DNA from: JALZAQ01 sp038253885
Lineage (GTDB): Bacteria > Gemmatimonadota > Gemmatimonadetes > Gemmatimonadales > Gemmatimonadaceae
Direction: 5' to 3'
NCBI GenBank assembly: GCA_038253885.1
Contig: JBBSGP010000049.1
Span: 1 to 18,026 of the forward strand
DNA length: 18,026 bases
Shown here: positions 6,417 to 13,003 of the stretch, in pieces
How the letters are laid out: each line of letters starts with the position of its first letter
Numbering within the stretch: position 1 is the first letter of the stretch
Made by a program: the position numbers and the translations under genes
Notes under the pieces: generated by a model
Databases searched by the model: none
Told to the model about the DNA's origin: nothing
What the model saw: only the letters and a program-made list of their open reading frames with translations

Positions 6417-7205
6417 ATGGCACTCGTCGGCACGGTGCTGCCCAGCCCGCTTCGATTCAACCGGCTGCGCTCGGCGCTGCGAGAGCGCTACACGCTGGTT
6501 CCCTGCTCGACGTGGCGGGCGCTGCTGACTCTCTGCGGCGAGGAGCCGCTGTCCATGGTGGTGGTGGATCTCTGCGCCACCCCGGATGTCCACGACGGAT
6601 TCGACGCACTGCGCGAGATCCAGCGCCGCTACCACTCGGTCGCGATCGTGCTGTACGTCGCCATGCCGCCCCTCCAGCCGGGTGATCTGTTCGAGGCCGG
6701 TCGGTTCGGCCTGGACGGGCTGATCGTCGCCGAGATCGATGATGAGCAGCGCCGCATCCTCGAGATCGTGGAGCAGGCCGAGGCGCGCGGTGCCCTGACC
6801 CTGCTCAACCGGTCGCTCGGCCAGGTCAAGCCCACGGTGCGCGACGCCACGCTGCTGGCGGTGACGCGCGCGCATCAGCGGTTGTCAGCGGATGGCCTCG
6901 CCAAGATCATCGGAGTGCGGCGCAAGACGCTGTCCGAGCGACTCACCGCCGCCGGCTTCCCGCCCACCCAGCGGCTGATCGCGTGGGGAAGGCTGATCGC
7001 CGCCGCGCGGATGCTCGAGGACAGCGAACGAAGCGCCGACAGCATCGCGCGCGCTCTCGACTATCCCTCGGGGAGCGCCTTTCGCAACAGCTGCCAGCGA
7101 TACGTCCACGCACCGCCGCACCAGATCCGGGCGCGCGGAGGCGCCGCTTACGTGATCGACGTCTTTCTGCGACAGCTGAAGAGGCCGAGCGCGTCAGTCC
7201 CGTGA
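6417..7205 (+). CDS. AraC-type helix-turn-helix regulator with receiver-like N-terminus
   Basis: A 262-residue cytoplasmic regulator, the only clear plus-strand gene. The N-terminal half (about 1-125) alternates strands and helices like a response-regulator receiver: SMVVVDLC puts D51 at the end of a strand, and VAIVLYVA, FEAGRFGLDGLIVAEID follow in the right order, but the conserved Lys and the N-terminal acidic pair are not seen. The C-terminal part (about 140-240) holds two helix-turn-helix units: LAKIIGVRRKTLSERLTAAG (161-180) and a more typical AraC unit ARMLEDSERSADSIARALDY...SAFRNSCQRYVHAPPHQIR (197-238). It probably binds DNA without classical phosphorelay; ligand and targets are unknown. 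The ATG is supported by GGTGAGG four bases upstream. Its stop lies 17 bases from the argF stop, in a convergent arrangement with no visible terminator. Confidence 0.8.
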   Translation: MALVGTVLPSPLRFNRLRSALRERYTLVPCSTWRALLTLCGEEPLSMVVVDLCATPDVHDGFDALREIQRRYHSVAIVLYVAMPPLQPGDLFEAGRFGLDGLIVAEIDDEQRRILEIVEQAEARGALTLLNRSLGQVKPTVRDATLLAVTRAHQRLSADGLAKIIGVRRKTLSERLTAAGFPPTQRLIAWGRLIAAARMLEDSERSADSIARALDYPSGSAFRNSCQRYVHAPPHQIRARGGAAYVIDVFLRQLKRPSASVP

Positions 7206-7222
7206 GGTCTTCGTTCCGCTTC

Positions 7223-8149
7223 TCAGGATAGCGGCTCTCCACCCATCAGCACCGCCATTATCGCCTTCTGCACGTGGAGACGATTCTCAGCCTCGTCCCA
7301 GACCCGGCTCCGAGGCCCGTCGATGACCTCGGCGGTCACCTCTTCTCCACGATGCGCGGGAAGGCAGTGCAGGAAGATCGAGTCCGGGGCGGCGGTGGCC
7401 ATGAGCGCGGCATCGACGACGAATCCCTTGAAGGCACGCGCGCGCACCGCCTGCTCCTCCTCCTGTCCCATCGAGGCCCATACATCGGTGTTGACGGCGT
7501 GGGCCCCCGCAGCCGCTTCGCGCGGGTCGCGGACGAGCTTCACCTTTCCCTCGCGGCGCGCCCGGTCGAGGATCGCCTTGTCAGGGTCGTAGCCTTCCGG
7601 GCAGGCGAGCACCAACTCGAAGCCGAGCCTCCAGGCGGCGTTGATCCACGAATTCGCCATGTTGTTGCCGTCGCCGATCCAGGCGATGCGCTTCCCTTCC
7701 CAGCTCCCCAGCTGTTGCCGGATTGTCAGAAGGTCAGCCAGGATCTGACAGGGGTGCAACAGGTCCGTGAGCCCGTTGATGACCGGCACGCTCGCGTAGC
7801 GCGCCAGCTCCTCGATCTCGGCGTGGGCGAAGGTGCGGATCATGATGCCGTCCACGTAGCGCGAGAGGACGCGTGCCGTATCGGCGATCGGCTCGCCGCG
7901 GCCGAGCTGAACATCGCGGGGCGACAGGAAGAGCGCGTGACCGCCGAGCTGGTACGTTCCCACCTCGAAGGAGACACGCGTTCTCGTCGACGACTTCATG
8001 AAGATCATCGCCAACGTCTTCCCCGCGAGCGGCTGCTTGCGGTACGTGCCGCCACGCATCGACTCGGCCAGGGTGAGGATCGAATGCAGCTCGTCGCGAG
8101 AGAAGTCGGGGATGGCGAGAAAGTGACGCGGGGAAGGCGTGCGGATCAC
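7223..8149 (-). CDS. argF: Ornithine carbamoyltransferase
   Basis: A 308-residue enzyme that makes citrulline from ornithine and carbamoyl phosphate in arginine synthesis. Carbamoyl-phosphate motif STRTR is at 54-58, HPCQ at 132-135, the ornithine-binding NTDVWASMG at 220-228 and HCLPAHRGEEV at 261-271. The SMG loop and the HCLPAHR form favour ornithine over aspartate or N-acetylornithine as substrate. The start is GTG, overlapping the hslU stop as GTGA, with GGAGG at 8162-8158 eight bases upstream inside hslU; no ATG fits the family N-terminus. No other arginine gene is in the window and no ARG-box-like operator precedes it, so it appears to be expressed as the last gene of the topA-hslU block. 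In Bacillus the same position holds codY. Confidence 0.95.
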   Translation of the reverse strand: MIRTPSPRHFLAIPDFSRDELHSILTLAESMRGGTYRKQPLAGKTLAMIFMKSSTRTRVSFEVGTYQLGGHALFLSPRDVQLGRGEPIADTARVLSRYVDGIMIRTFAHAEIEELARYASVPVINGLTDLLHPCQILADLLTIRQQLGSWEGKRIAWIGDGNNMANSWINAAWRLGFELVLACPEGYDPDKAILDRARREGKVKLVRDPREAAAGAHAVNTDVWASMGQEEEQAVRARAFKGFVVDAALMATAAPDSIFLHCLPAHRGEEVTAEVIDGPRSRVWDEAENRLHVQKAIMAVLMGGEPLS

Positions 8150-9645
8150 AGGATGTACCTCCGCAGATCCTCATCCTCGGCGATGCTCTTCAGGCGGTCT
8201 CGGACCATCCGAGCATCGACCACGATCGGGTCGCGGGCGCGGTCCGGAAGCTCGTAGAGGGCATCCTCGAGCAGGGTGGACATGACGGTGTGGAGCCGGC
8301 GCGCGCCGATGTTCTCCATGCGATCGTTCACCACCGCGGCGAGGCGGGCGATCTCGGCGACACCGTCGGCGGTGAAGGTGAGCTTGGCGTGCTCGGCCTC
8401 CACCAGGGCCGTGTACTGCTTGGTGAGCGCGTTCTCCGGCTCCGTCATGATCCGGACGAAATCCGCCTCGGTGAGCGGCTTCAGCTCGACGCGGATGGGA
8501 AAGCGACCCTGGAGCTCCGGGATCAGGTCGCTCGGCTTGGACACGTGGAAAGCGCCGGCTGCGATGAACAGAACGTGGTCGGTCTTCACCATGCCGTACT
8601 TCGTCTGCACGTTGGAGCCCTCGACGATCGGCAGCAGGTCGCGCTGCACACCTTCCCGCGAGACGTCGGGGCCACCGGCCTGACCTCGCTCCCCCGCGAT
8701 CTTGTCGATCTCGTCGAGAAAGATGATTCCCATCTTCTCGACCCGCTCCACCGCGTCCGCGGTGACGTCATCCATGTCCACCAGCCGCTCGAGCTCCTGC
8801 TCCACGAGGATGCGGCGAGCTTCGGCAACCTTCACCGTCCGCTTGCGGGTTCGCTTGGGAACCATGTCCTGCAGCATCTCGGTGAAGTTCTCCATCCCTT
8901 CCGGGGCGCCCTGGGGCACGAGCATGTCGAACATCGGCGCCCGTTGCTGCGTGACCTCGACCTCCACCTCCCGTTCCTCCAGCTGCCCGTCGAGGAGCAG
9001 CTGCCGCAGCTTCTCGCGCGTGCGGCGGTGGCGCTCCTGCTCGGCGCTGCGCTCGACAGCTTCCCGGGACACCTCGCCACTGGACGAGACGACGAACAGG
9101 GCCGGCCCGGTGGTGGCCGAGGCGGCTGCCGGGGCCGGCTGAGCGGCCGGCTTTCCGTCCCCCGCCGCGGTCGGCGGAAGTAACAGATCGAGGACCCGGT
9201 CATCCACGCGCTCGTGGGCGAGATCCTCCACCTCGGTCTCCCGCTCCGTGCGCACCATGTCGACGGCGCTCTCGACCAGATCGCGCACCATCGACTCGAC
9301 ATCCCGGCCGACGTACCCCACCTCGGTGAACTTCGACGCTTCGACCTTGATGAAGGGAGCGCCGGAGAGCCGCGCCAGCCGGCGGGCGATCTCGGTCTTC
9401 CCCACACCGGTGGGGCCGATCAGGATGATGTTGTTCGGCGAGATCTCCTCGCGGATGGAATCGGGCGCCTGCTGCCGGCGCCATCGATTCCGGAGAGCGA
9501 TGGCGACCGCCTTCTTGGCCTCACCCTGGCCGACGATGTAGCGATCCAGCTCGGCCACGATCTGACGCGGGGTCAGATCGGCGAGGCGGGCGATGGCCTG
9601 CTGGGTGCGCTTGGATGGCATGGCGGAGACGCTCGCGGAGGGCAC
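8146..9645 (-). CDS. hslU: ATP-dependent protease ATPase subunit HslU (ClpY)
   Basis: The AAA+ unfoldase that feeds substrates into the HslV peptidase. Using the GTG at 9645 it has 499 residues; the ATG at 9621 (MPSKRTQQ) would give 491, and neither has a strong SD. Motifs: LTPRQIVAELDRYIVGQ (24-40), Walker A GPTGVGKTE (77-85), the pore loop GYVGRDVE (110-117), Walker B IIFLDEIDK (307-315), GRFPIRVEL (380-388), the sensor-2 region GARRLHTVM (447-455) and the C-terminal DLRRYIL tail that docks into HslV. It is longer than the usual 440-460 residues. The excess sits in the intermediate domain: an Ala/Pro-rich, probably disordered stretch at about 158-180 and a charged helix at about 195-230. 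It starts 15 bases after hslV and overlaps argF. Confidence 0.97.
   Translation of the reverse strand: MPSASVSAMPSKRTQQAIARLADLTPRQIVAELDRYIVGQGEAKKAVAIALRNRWRRQQAPDSIREEISPNNIILIGPTGVGKTEIARRLARLSGAPFIKVEASKFTEVGYVGRDVESMVRDLVESAVDMVRTERETEVEDLAHERVDDRVLDLLLPPTAAGDGKPAAQPAPAAASATTGPALFVVSSSGEVSREAVERSAEQERHRRTREKLRQLLLDGQLEEREVEVEVTQQRAPMFDMLVPQGAPEGMENFTEMLQDMVPKRTRKRTVKVAEARRILVEQELERLVDMDDVTADAVERVEKMGIIFLDEIDKIAGERGQAGGPDVSREGVQRDLLPIVEGSNVQTKYGMVKTDHVLFIAAGAFHVSKPSDLIPELQGRFPIRVELKPLTEADFVRIMTEPENALTKQYTALVEAEHAKLTFTADGVAEIARLAAVVNDRMENIGARRLHTVMSTLLEDALYELPDRARDPIVVDARMVRDRLKSIAEDEDLRRYIL
8158..8162 (-). promoter_or_regulatory. Ribosome-binding site fixing the argF GTG start
   Basis: GGAGG on the minus strand, inside the last codons of hslU, is eight bases from the GTG at 8149. 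It decides between this overlapping GTG and later in-frame starts. Confidence 0.7.
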
Positions 9646-9660
9646 GGCCGACGCCGAGCG

Positions 9661-10218
9661 TCAGGCCGTGAGCTCCATGACCGAGATGTTGCGGTTGGTG
9701 AAGACGCAGATGTCGGCCGCGATCTCGAGCGCCTTGCGGGCGATCTCGCTGGCGGAGAGCGGGGAGTGCTCGAGGAGAGCGCGCGCGGCCGCCAGCGCGA
9801 ACGAGCCGCCGGACCCGATGGCGAGAATTCCATCATCGGGCTCGATGATGTCCCCGGTGCCGGACAGCACGAAGCCGTGCTGCCGATCCATCACCACAAG
9901 GAGCGCCTCCAGCCGGCGCAACACGCGGTCGCTTCTCCAGTCCTTCGCCAGCTCGACGGAGGCGCGGGGAAGATTCTCCGGGAAGCGCTCGAGCTTCTCC
10001 TCGAACTTCTCGAAGAGGGTGAACGCATCGGCCGCCGCGCCGGCGAAGCCCGCCAGAACCTTTCCTCCCCGCAGTGTTCTGACTTTCTGCGCATTGGACT
10101 TCATCACGGTATTGCCGACGCTGACCTGCCCATCGCCGGCGAGCGCGATCCCGCCGTCGCGGCGCACTCCCAGGATCGTGGTCGAGCGGATGCGCGAAAG
10201 GGGGGTGGTGGTCGCCAT
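9661..10218 (-). CDS. hslV: ATP-dependent protease peptidase subunit HslV (ClpQ)
   Basis: A 185-residue threonine peptidase of the proteasome-like HslUV protease. The family core begins TTILGVRRDGG, followed by GDGQVSVGNTVMK, NAQKVR, GKVLAGFAGAAADAFTLFEKFEEKLE, ELAKDWRSDRVLRRLEA, ILAIGSGGSFALAAARAL and DICVFTNRNI. The ATG at 10218 is chosen because the 48 additional residues in frame up to 10362 are unlike any HslV and overlap the preceding gene. This leaves a 12-residue leader (MATTTPLSRIRS) before the likely catalytic Thr13, so processing of a short propeptide is needed, as opposed to simple Met removal in the E. coli type. It lies directly upstream of hslU. Confidence 0.96.
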   Translation of the reverse strand: MATTTPLSRIRSTTILGVRRDGGIALAGDGQVSVGNTVMKSNAQKVRTLRGGKVLAGFAGAAADAFTLFEKFEEKLERFPENLPRASVELAKDWRSDRVLRRLEALLVVMDRQHGFVLSGTGDIIEPDDGILAIGSGGSFALAAARALLEHSPLSASEIARKALEIAADICVFTNRNISVMELTA

Positions 10219-10270
10219 GAAGGCAAGATAACGCCGGCCGGCGCCGCTGCGCAGCCGCTTTGCGGCGGCG

Positions 10271-10672
10271 CTACCGGATGCGCATCCGCTCGCTCGGCGT
10301 GGCACTCCGCTCATCCGCCGGAGGCGTGGCGTCGGTGGTCCGGCGTCGCAGCGTCTTGCCAAGGCCCGGTCCGAACATCAGTCCCCGCAGATAGCGCCAG
10401 TTGAGAGCGATCCCGGCGATGACGAACAGCGTGGCGACGACGACCACCAGCGTGCTGTAGCGCCAGCTGTCGCGGCCGACGAACACCGCCCCGGCGAGCA
10501 CCACGCCGACAGCCAACAACGCCTCGCCCGCTCGATTTCGCTCGGGCCGCTCGCGCCGGCGCCGCTCGCGCGCCACGAAGCGCCCGTCCTGAACGATCGC
10601 GTCGGTGAAGATCGCGAGCCCGGCCAGGATGGCGAGTATCCCGAAGAGCAGGGGCAACTGTTCGAGTCGCAT
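10271..10672 (-). CDS. Small three-helix membrane protein of unknown function
   Basis: A 133-residue protein that I do not recognise. Hydrophobic segments at about 7-26, 49-66 and 73-95 should span the membrane. A very basic loop (about 36-47, RERRRRERPERN) lies between the first two and should be cytoplasmic. The C-terminal 30 residues are polar, Arg/Thr-rich and probably unstructured. It sits between xerC (49 bases) and hslV (52 bases) on the same strand, so it is probably co-transcribed with them. In the well-known Bacillus version of this cluster the two flanking genes are adjacent, so this is an insertion in the conserved order. The ribosome site is weak. Confidence 0.75.
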   Translation of the reverse strand: MRLEQLPLLFGILAILAGLAIFTDAIVQDGRFVARERRRRERPERNRAGEALLAVGVVLAGAVFVGRDSWRYSTLVVVVATLFVIAGIALNWRYLRGLMFGPGLGKTLRRRTTDATPPADERSATPSERMRIR

Positions 10673-10721
10673 GCGCTCTCACTTCTTGCAAGGTCGGTAA
10701 CGGGTGCGCCGTCCCGCCACG

Positions 10722-11645
10722 TCAGGCGCGGGGATGCGCCTTCTGATATACCTGTCTGAGCCGCTCCACGCTGGTGTGCGTATAGATCTGGGTGGTGGAG
10801 ATCGAGGCGTGCCCCAGCAGCTCCTGAACCGCCCGCAGATCGGCGCCCGCGTCCAGTAGGTGCGTGGCGAAAGTATGGCGGAGAGAGTGCACACTCAAGC
10901 CGGGCTCCTCCACGACCTCGCGGAGCGCCGCCGTAACCGCCAGCTGAACGGCCCGCGCCCCGATCCGCTTGCCCCGCCGTCCGAGGAAGAACGCCGTGCG
11001 ATCGCCGCCGGGGAGGTTGCGCAACAGCTCGTCGCGCTTCGCCTCGTAGTTGCGAAGCGCCAGCTGTGCGTGATCGCCGAGTGGCACGATGCGCTCCTTC
11101 CGTCCCTTGCCCCTGACCTTCACCTGCTGGGAGACCAGATCGATGTCCTGCCGATTGATTCCGCAGAGCTCCGAGAGACGCATGCCAGTCGAGTAGAAGA
11201 GCTCGAGGATGGCGGCGTTGCGCACGTCGACGAATCGTCCCTCCCACGCCCGGACCTCCACCATCTCGAAGAGCAGCGCCATCTGCGCGCGGTCGAGATA
11301 TCCGGGGAGGTACTTGTCGAGCTTCGGCGTGCCGACGGCGCGAGCGGGATTGGCCTCGACACGCTCGGCACGGTGCAGCCACCGATAGAAGCTGCGGACG
11401 CCAGACAACGTGCGCGCGATCGACCGCTTGGAGAGACCGGTTCGGGTGAGCGCGCCGAGGAATCCGCGGATGGCGAGGCGATCTACCCCTTCCCAGCTCC
11501 ACGATGCGCCGCCGTAGTAGTGACCCAGGAACTCGATGAAGGATCGCAGGTCGCGGCGGTAAGCGCGGATGGTGTTCGCTGAGTCGTTGCGCTCCTTCTC
11601 GAGGTGGACGAGGTACTCCTCGACGTCGGGATGGAGCGCCTCCAT
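10722..11645 (-). CDS. xerC: Tyrosine recombinase XerC
   Basis: A 307-residue site-specific recombinase that resolves chromosome dimers at dif. The SAM-like N-terminal DNA-binding domain (about 5-95) is followed by the catalytic domain with R156 (STGMR), K180 (VRGKGRKER), H253 and R256 (HSLRH), H279 (LLGHA) and the nucleophile Y288 (IYTHTS), so all six active-site residues are present. The frame extends to 11681, but ATG at 11645 overlaps the trmFO stop as TGATG and has GGTGAG about eight bases ahead. Its place between trmFO and hslV, as in the Bacillus codV position, identifies it as the housekeeping enzyme and not an integrase. Whether it is XerC or XerD by descent cannot be decided without a tree. 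Confidence 0.94.
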   Translation of the reverse strand: MEALHPDVEEYLVHLEKERNDSANTIRAYRRDLRSFIEFLGHYYGGASWSWEGVDRLAIRGFLGALTRTGLSKRSIARTLSGVRSFYRWLHRAERVEANPARAVGTPKLDKYLPGYLDRAQMALLFEMVEVRAWEGRFVDVRNAAILELFYSTGMRLSELCGINRQDIDLVSQQVKVRGKGRKERIVPLGDHAQLALRNYEAKRDELLRNLPGGDRTAFFLGRRGKRIGARAVQLAVTAALREVVEEPGLSVHSLRHTFATHLLDAGADLRAVQELLGHASISTTQIYTHTSVERLRQVYQKAHPRA

Positions 11646-13003
11646 CAGAGGCTCACCGGACGGAGGCCGGACAGCACGCACCAGCGATCCAGCTCCTCGA
11701 GAGCGCGAACGGCGATGCGCTCCCGCTTCTCGCGCTTGTCGCGAACGCGATCAGGCAGGTCATCCACCAGCCCGAAGTTGGCATTCATCGGCTGAAAGTG
11801 CGCCGGATCGGCTTCGCGCAGATAGCGGTACAGAGCGCCGAGCATTGTCGTCGGCGGTGGCAGTACGGGATCGTCTCCGCCGAGCATCCGCGCGAGATTG
11901 ATCCCGGCAAGCAGACCGGTCGCGCTGCTCTCCGTGTATCCCTCGACGCCGGTGATCTGACCCGCGAAGAGCACGCGAGGATCGTCGCGCAGGGACAGCT
12001 GCGGCGACAGCGAGGCCGGCGAGTTCACATACGAGTTCCGGTGGATCGAGCCGAAGCGGAGGAACTCCGCCTGAGAGAGCCCCGGGATCATGCGGAACAC
12101 GCGCTGCTGCTCGGGGATCCGGAGCCGGGTCTGGAAGCCGACGAGATTCCACATCCGACCCGCGCGATCCTCCTGCCGGAGCTGGACGACGGCGTATGGG
12201 TCGCGCCCGCCAGCAGCTCCCGGCCGGGGGTCGCGCAGCCCGACCGGCTTCAGCGGCCCGAACCGGAGGCTCTCGCGTCCGCGCTTCGCCATCTCTTCAA
12301 CCGGCATGCACCCCTCGAAGTACGGCGCCTGATCGAACTCGTGGGCGTGGAACTGGTCGGCTGCGATCAGCGCGTCGACGAAGCCGCCGTACTGCTCTCG
12401 GCTCAGCGGGCAGTTGAGGTAGGCTCCCCCCCCGTCGCCCGCGGAGTCCATCGTCTCCTTGCCGTAGCGAGATGCACGAAACACCAACGAGTCGTCGATC
12501 GAGTCATGGGAGATCACCGGCGCGATGGCGTCGTAGAAGGCCAGCGACTCGACACCGAGCCGCGACCGGATGCACGCCGCCAGGCGATCGGACGTGAGCG
12601 GGCCAGTCGCAATGATGCCCGGCGACGGCAGCTCGGCGACCTCATCGCGTACCAGCCGTATGGCGGGGTGCGTCGTCACCCGGTGGTGCACGTGGCCGGA
12701 AAAGATGTTTCGGTCCACGGCGAGGGCGCTGCCACCAGGTACGCGCGCCTGGTCGGCGGCCCAGAGGATGAGCGAGCCGAGACGCCGCATCTCAGCCTTG
12801 AGCAGGCCGTGGGCGTTGGTCGTCTCCGTGCTCTTGAAGGTGTTGGAGCACACCAGCTCGGCCAGCCGGTCGGTCTTGTGCGCAGCGGTCGGGTGGGAGG
12901 GGCGCATCTCGTGCAGCACGACATCGCAGCCGCGCTCCGCGAGCTGCCAGGCCGCCTCCGATCCGGCGAGGCCCCCGCCGATGACGTGGACCGAGCCCGC
13001 CAT
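11645..13003 (-). CDS. trmFO: Methylenetetrahydrofolate-tRNA-(uracil-54-C5) methyltransferase TrmFO
   Basis: A 452-residue flavoprotein that methylates U54 in the tRNA T loop using methylene-THF and reduced FAD. The FAD-binding GGGLAGSEAA is at 9-18. C52 in ELVCSNTFKS and C232 in FEGCMPVEEMA correspond to the two redox/catalytic cysteines known from B. subtilis TrmFO. Further family blocks are AVDRNIFS (95-102), YLNCPL (195-200), MWNLVGFQTRL (284-294), GQITGVEGYTES (348-359) and QPMNANFGL (404-412). The frame runs upstream to 13189 inside topA, but the ATG at 13003 overlaps the topA stop as TGATG and leads directly into the FAD motif. It is the third gene of the block that starts with smg and topA. 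Confidence 0.96.
   Translation of the reverse strand: MAGSVHVIGGGLAGSEAAWQLAERGCDVVLHEMRPSHPTAAHKTDRLAELVCSNTFKSTETTNAHGLLKAEMRRLGSLILWAADQARVPGGSALAVDRNIFSGHVHHRVTTHPAIRLVRDEVAELPSPGIIATGPLTSDRLAACIRSRLGVESLAFYDAIAPVISHDSIDDSLVFRASRYGKETMDSAGDGGGAYLNCPLSREQYGGFVDALIAADQFHAHEFDQAPYFEGCMPVEEMAKRGRESLRFGPLKPVGLRDPRPGAAGGRDPYAVVQLRQEDRAGRMWNLVGFQTRLRIPEQQRVFRMIPGLSQAEFLRFGSIHRNSYVNSPASLSPQLSLRDDPRVLFAGQITGVEGYTESSATGLLAGINLARMLGGDDPVLPPPTTMLGALYRYLREADPAHFQPMNANFGLVDDLPDRVRDKREKRERIAVRALEELDRWCVLSGLRPVSL

Noticed and set aside
7203..7225. Bidirectional terminator between the AraC-type gene and argF
   Set aside because: The 17-base gap has no inverted repeat or T run.
10722..11645. Phage or integron integrase
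   Set aside because: The tyrosine recombinase has standard XerC length and sits in a conserved housekeeping cluster; no attachment-site repeats or cargo genes are nearby.
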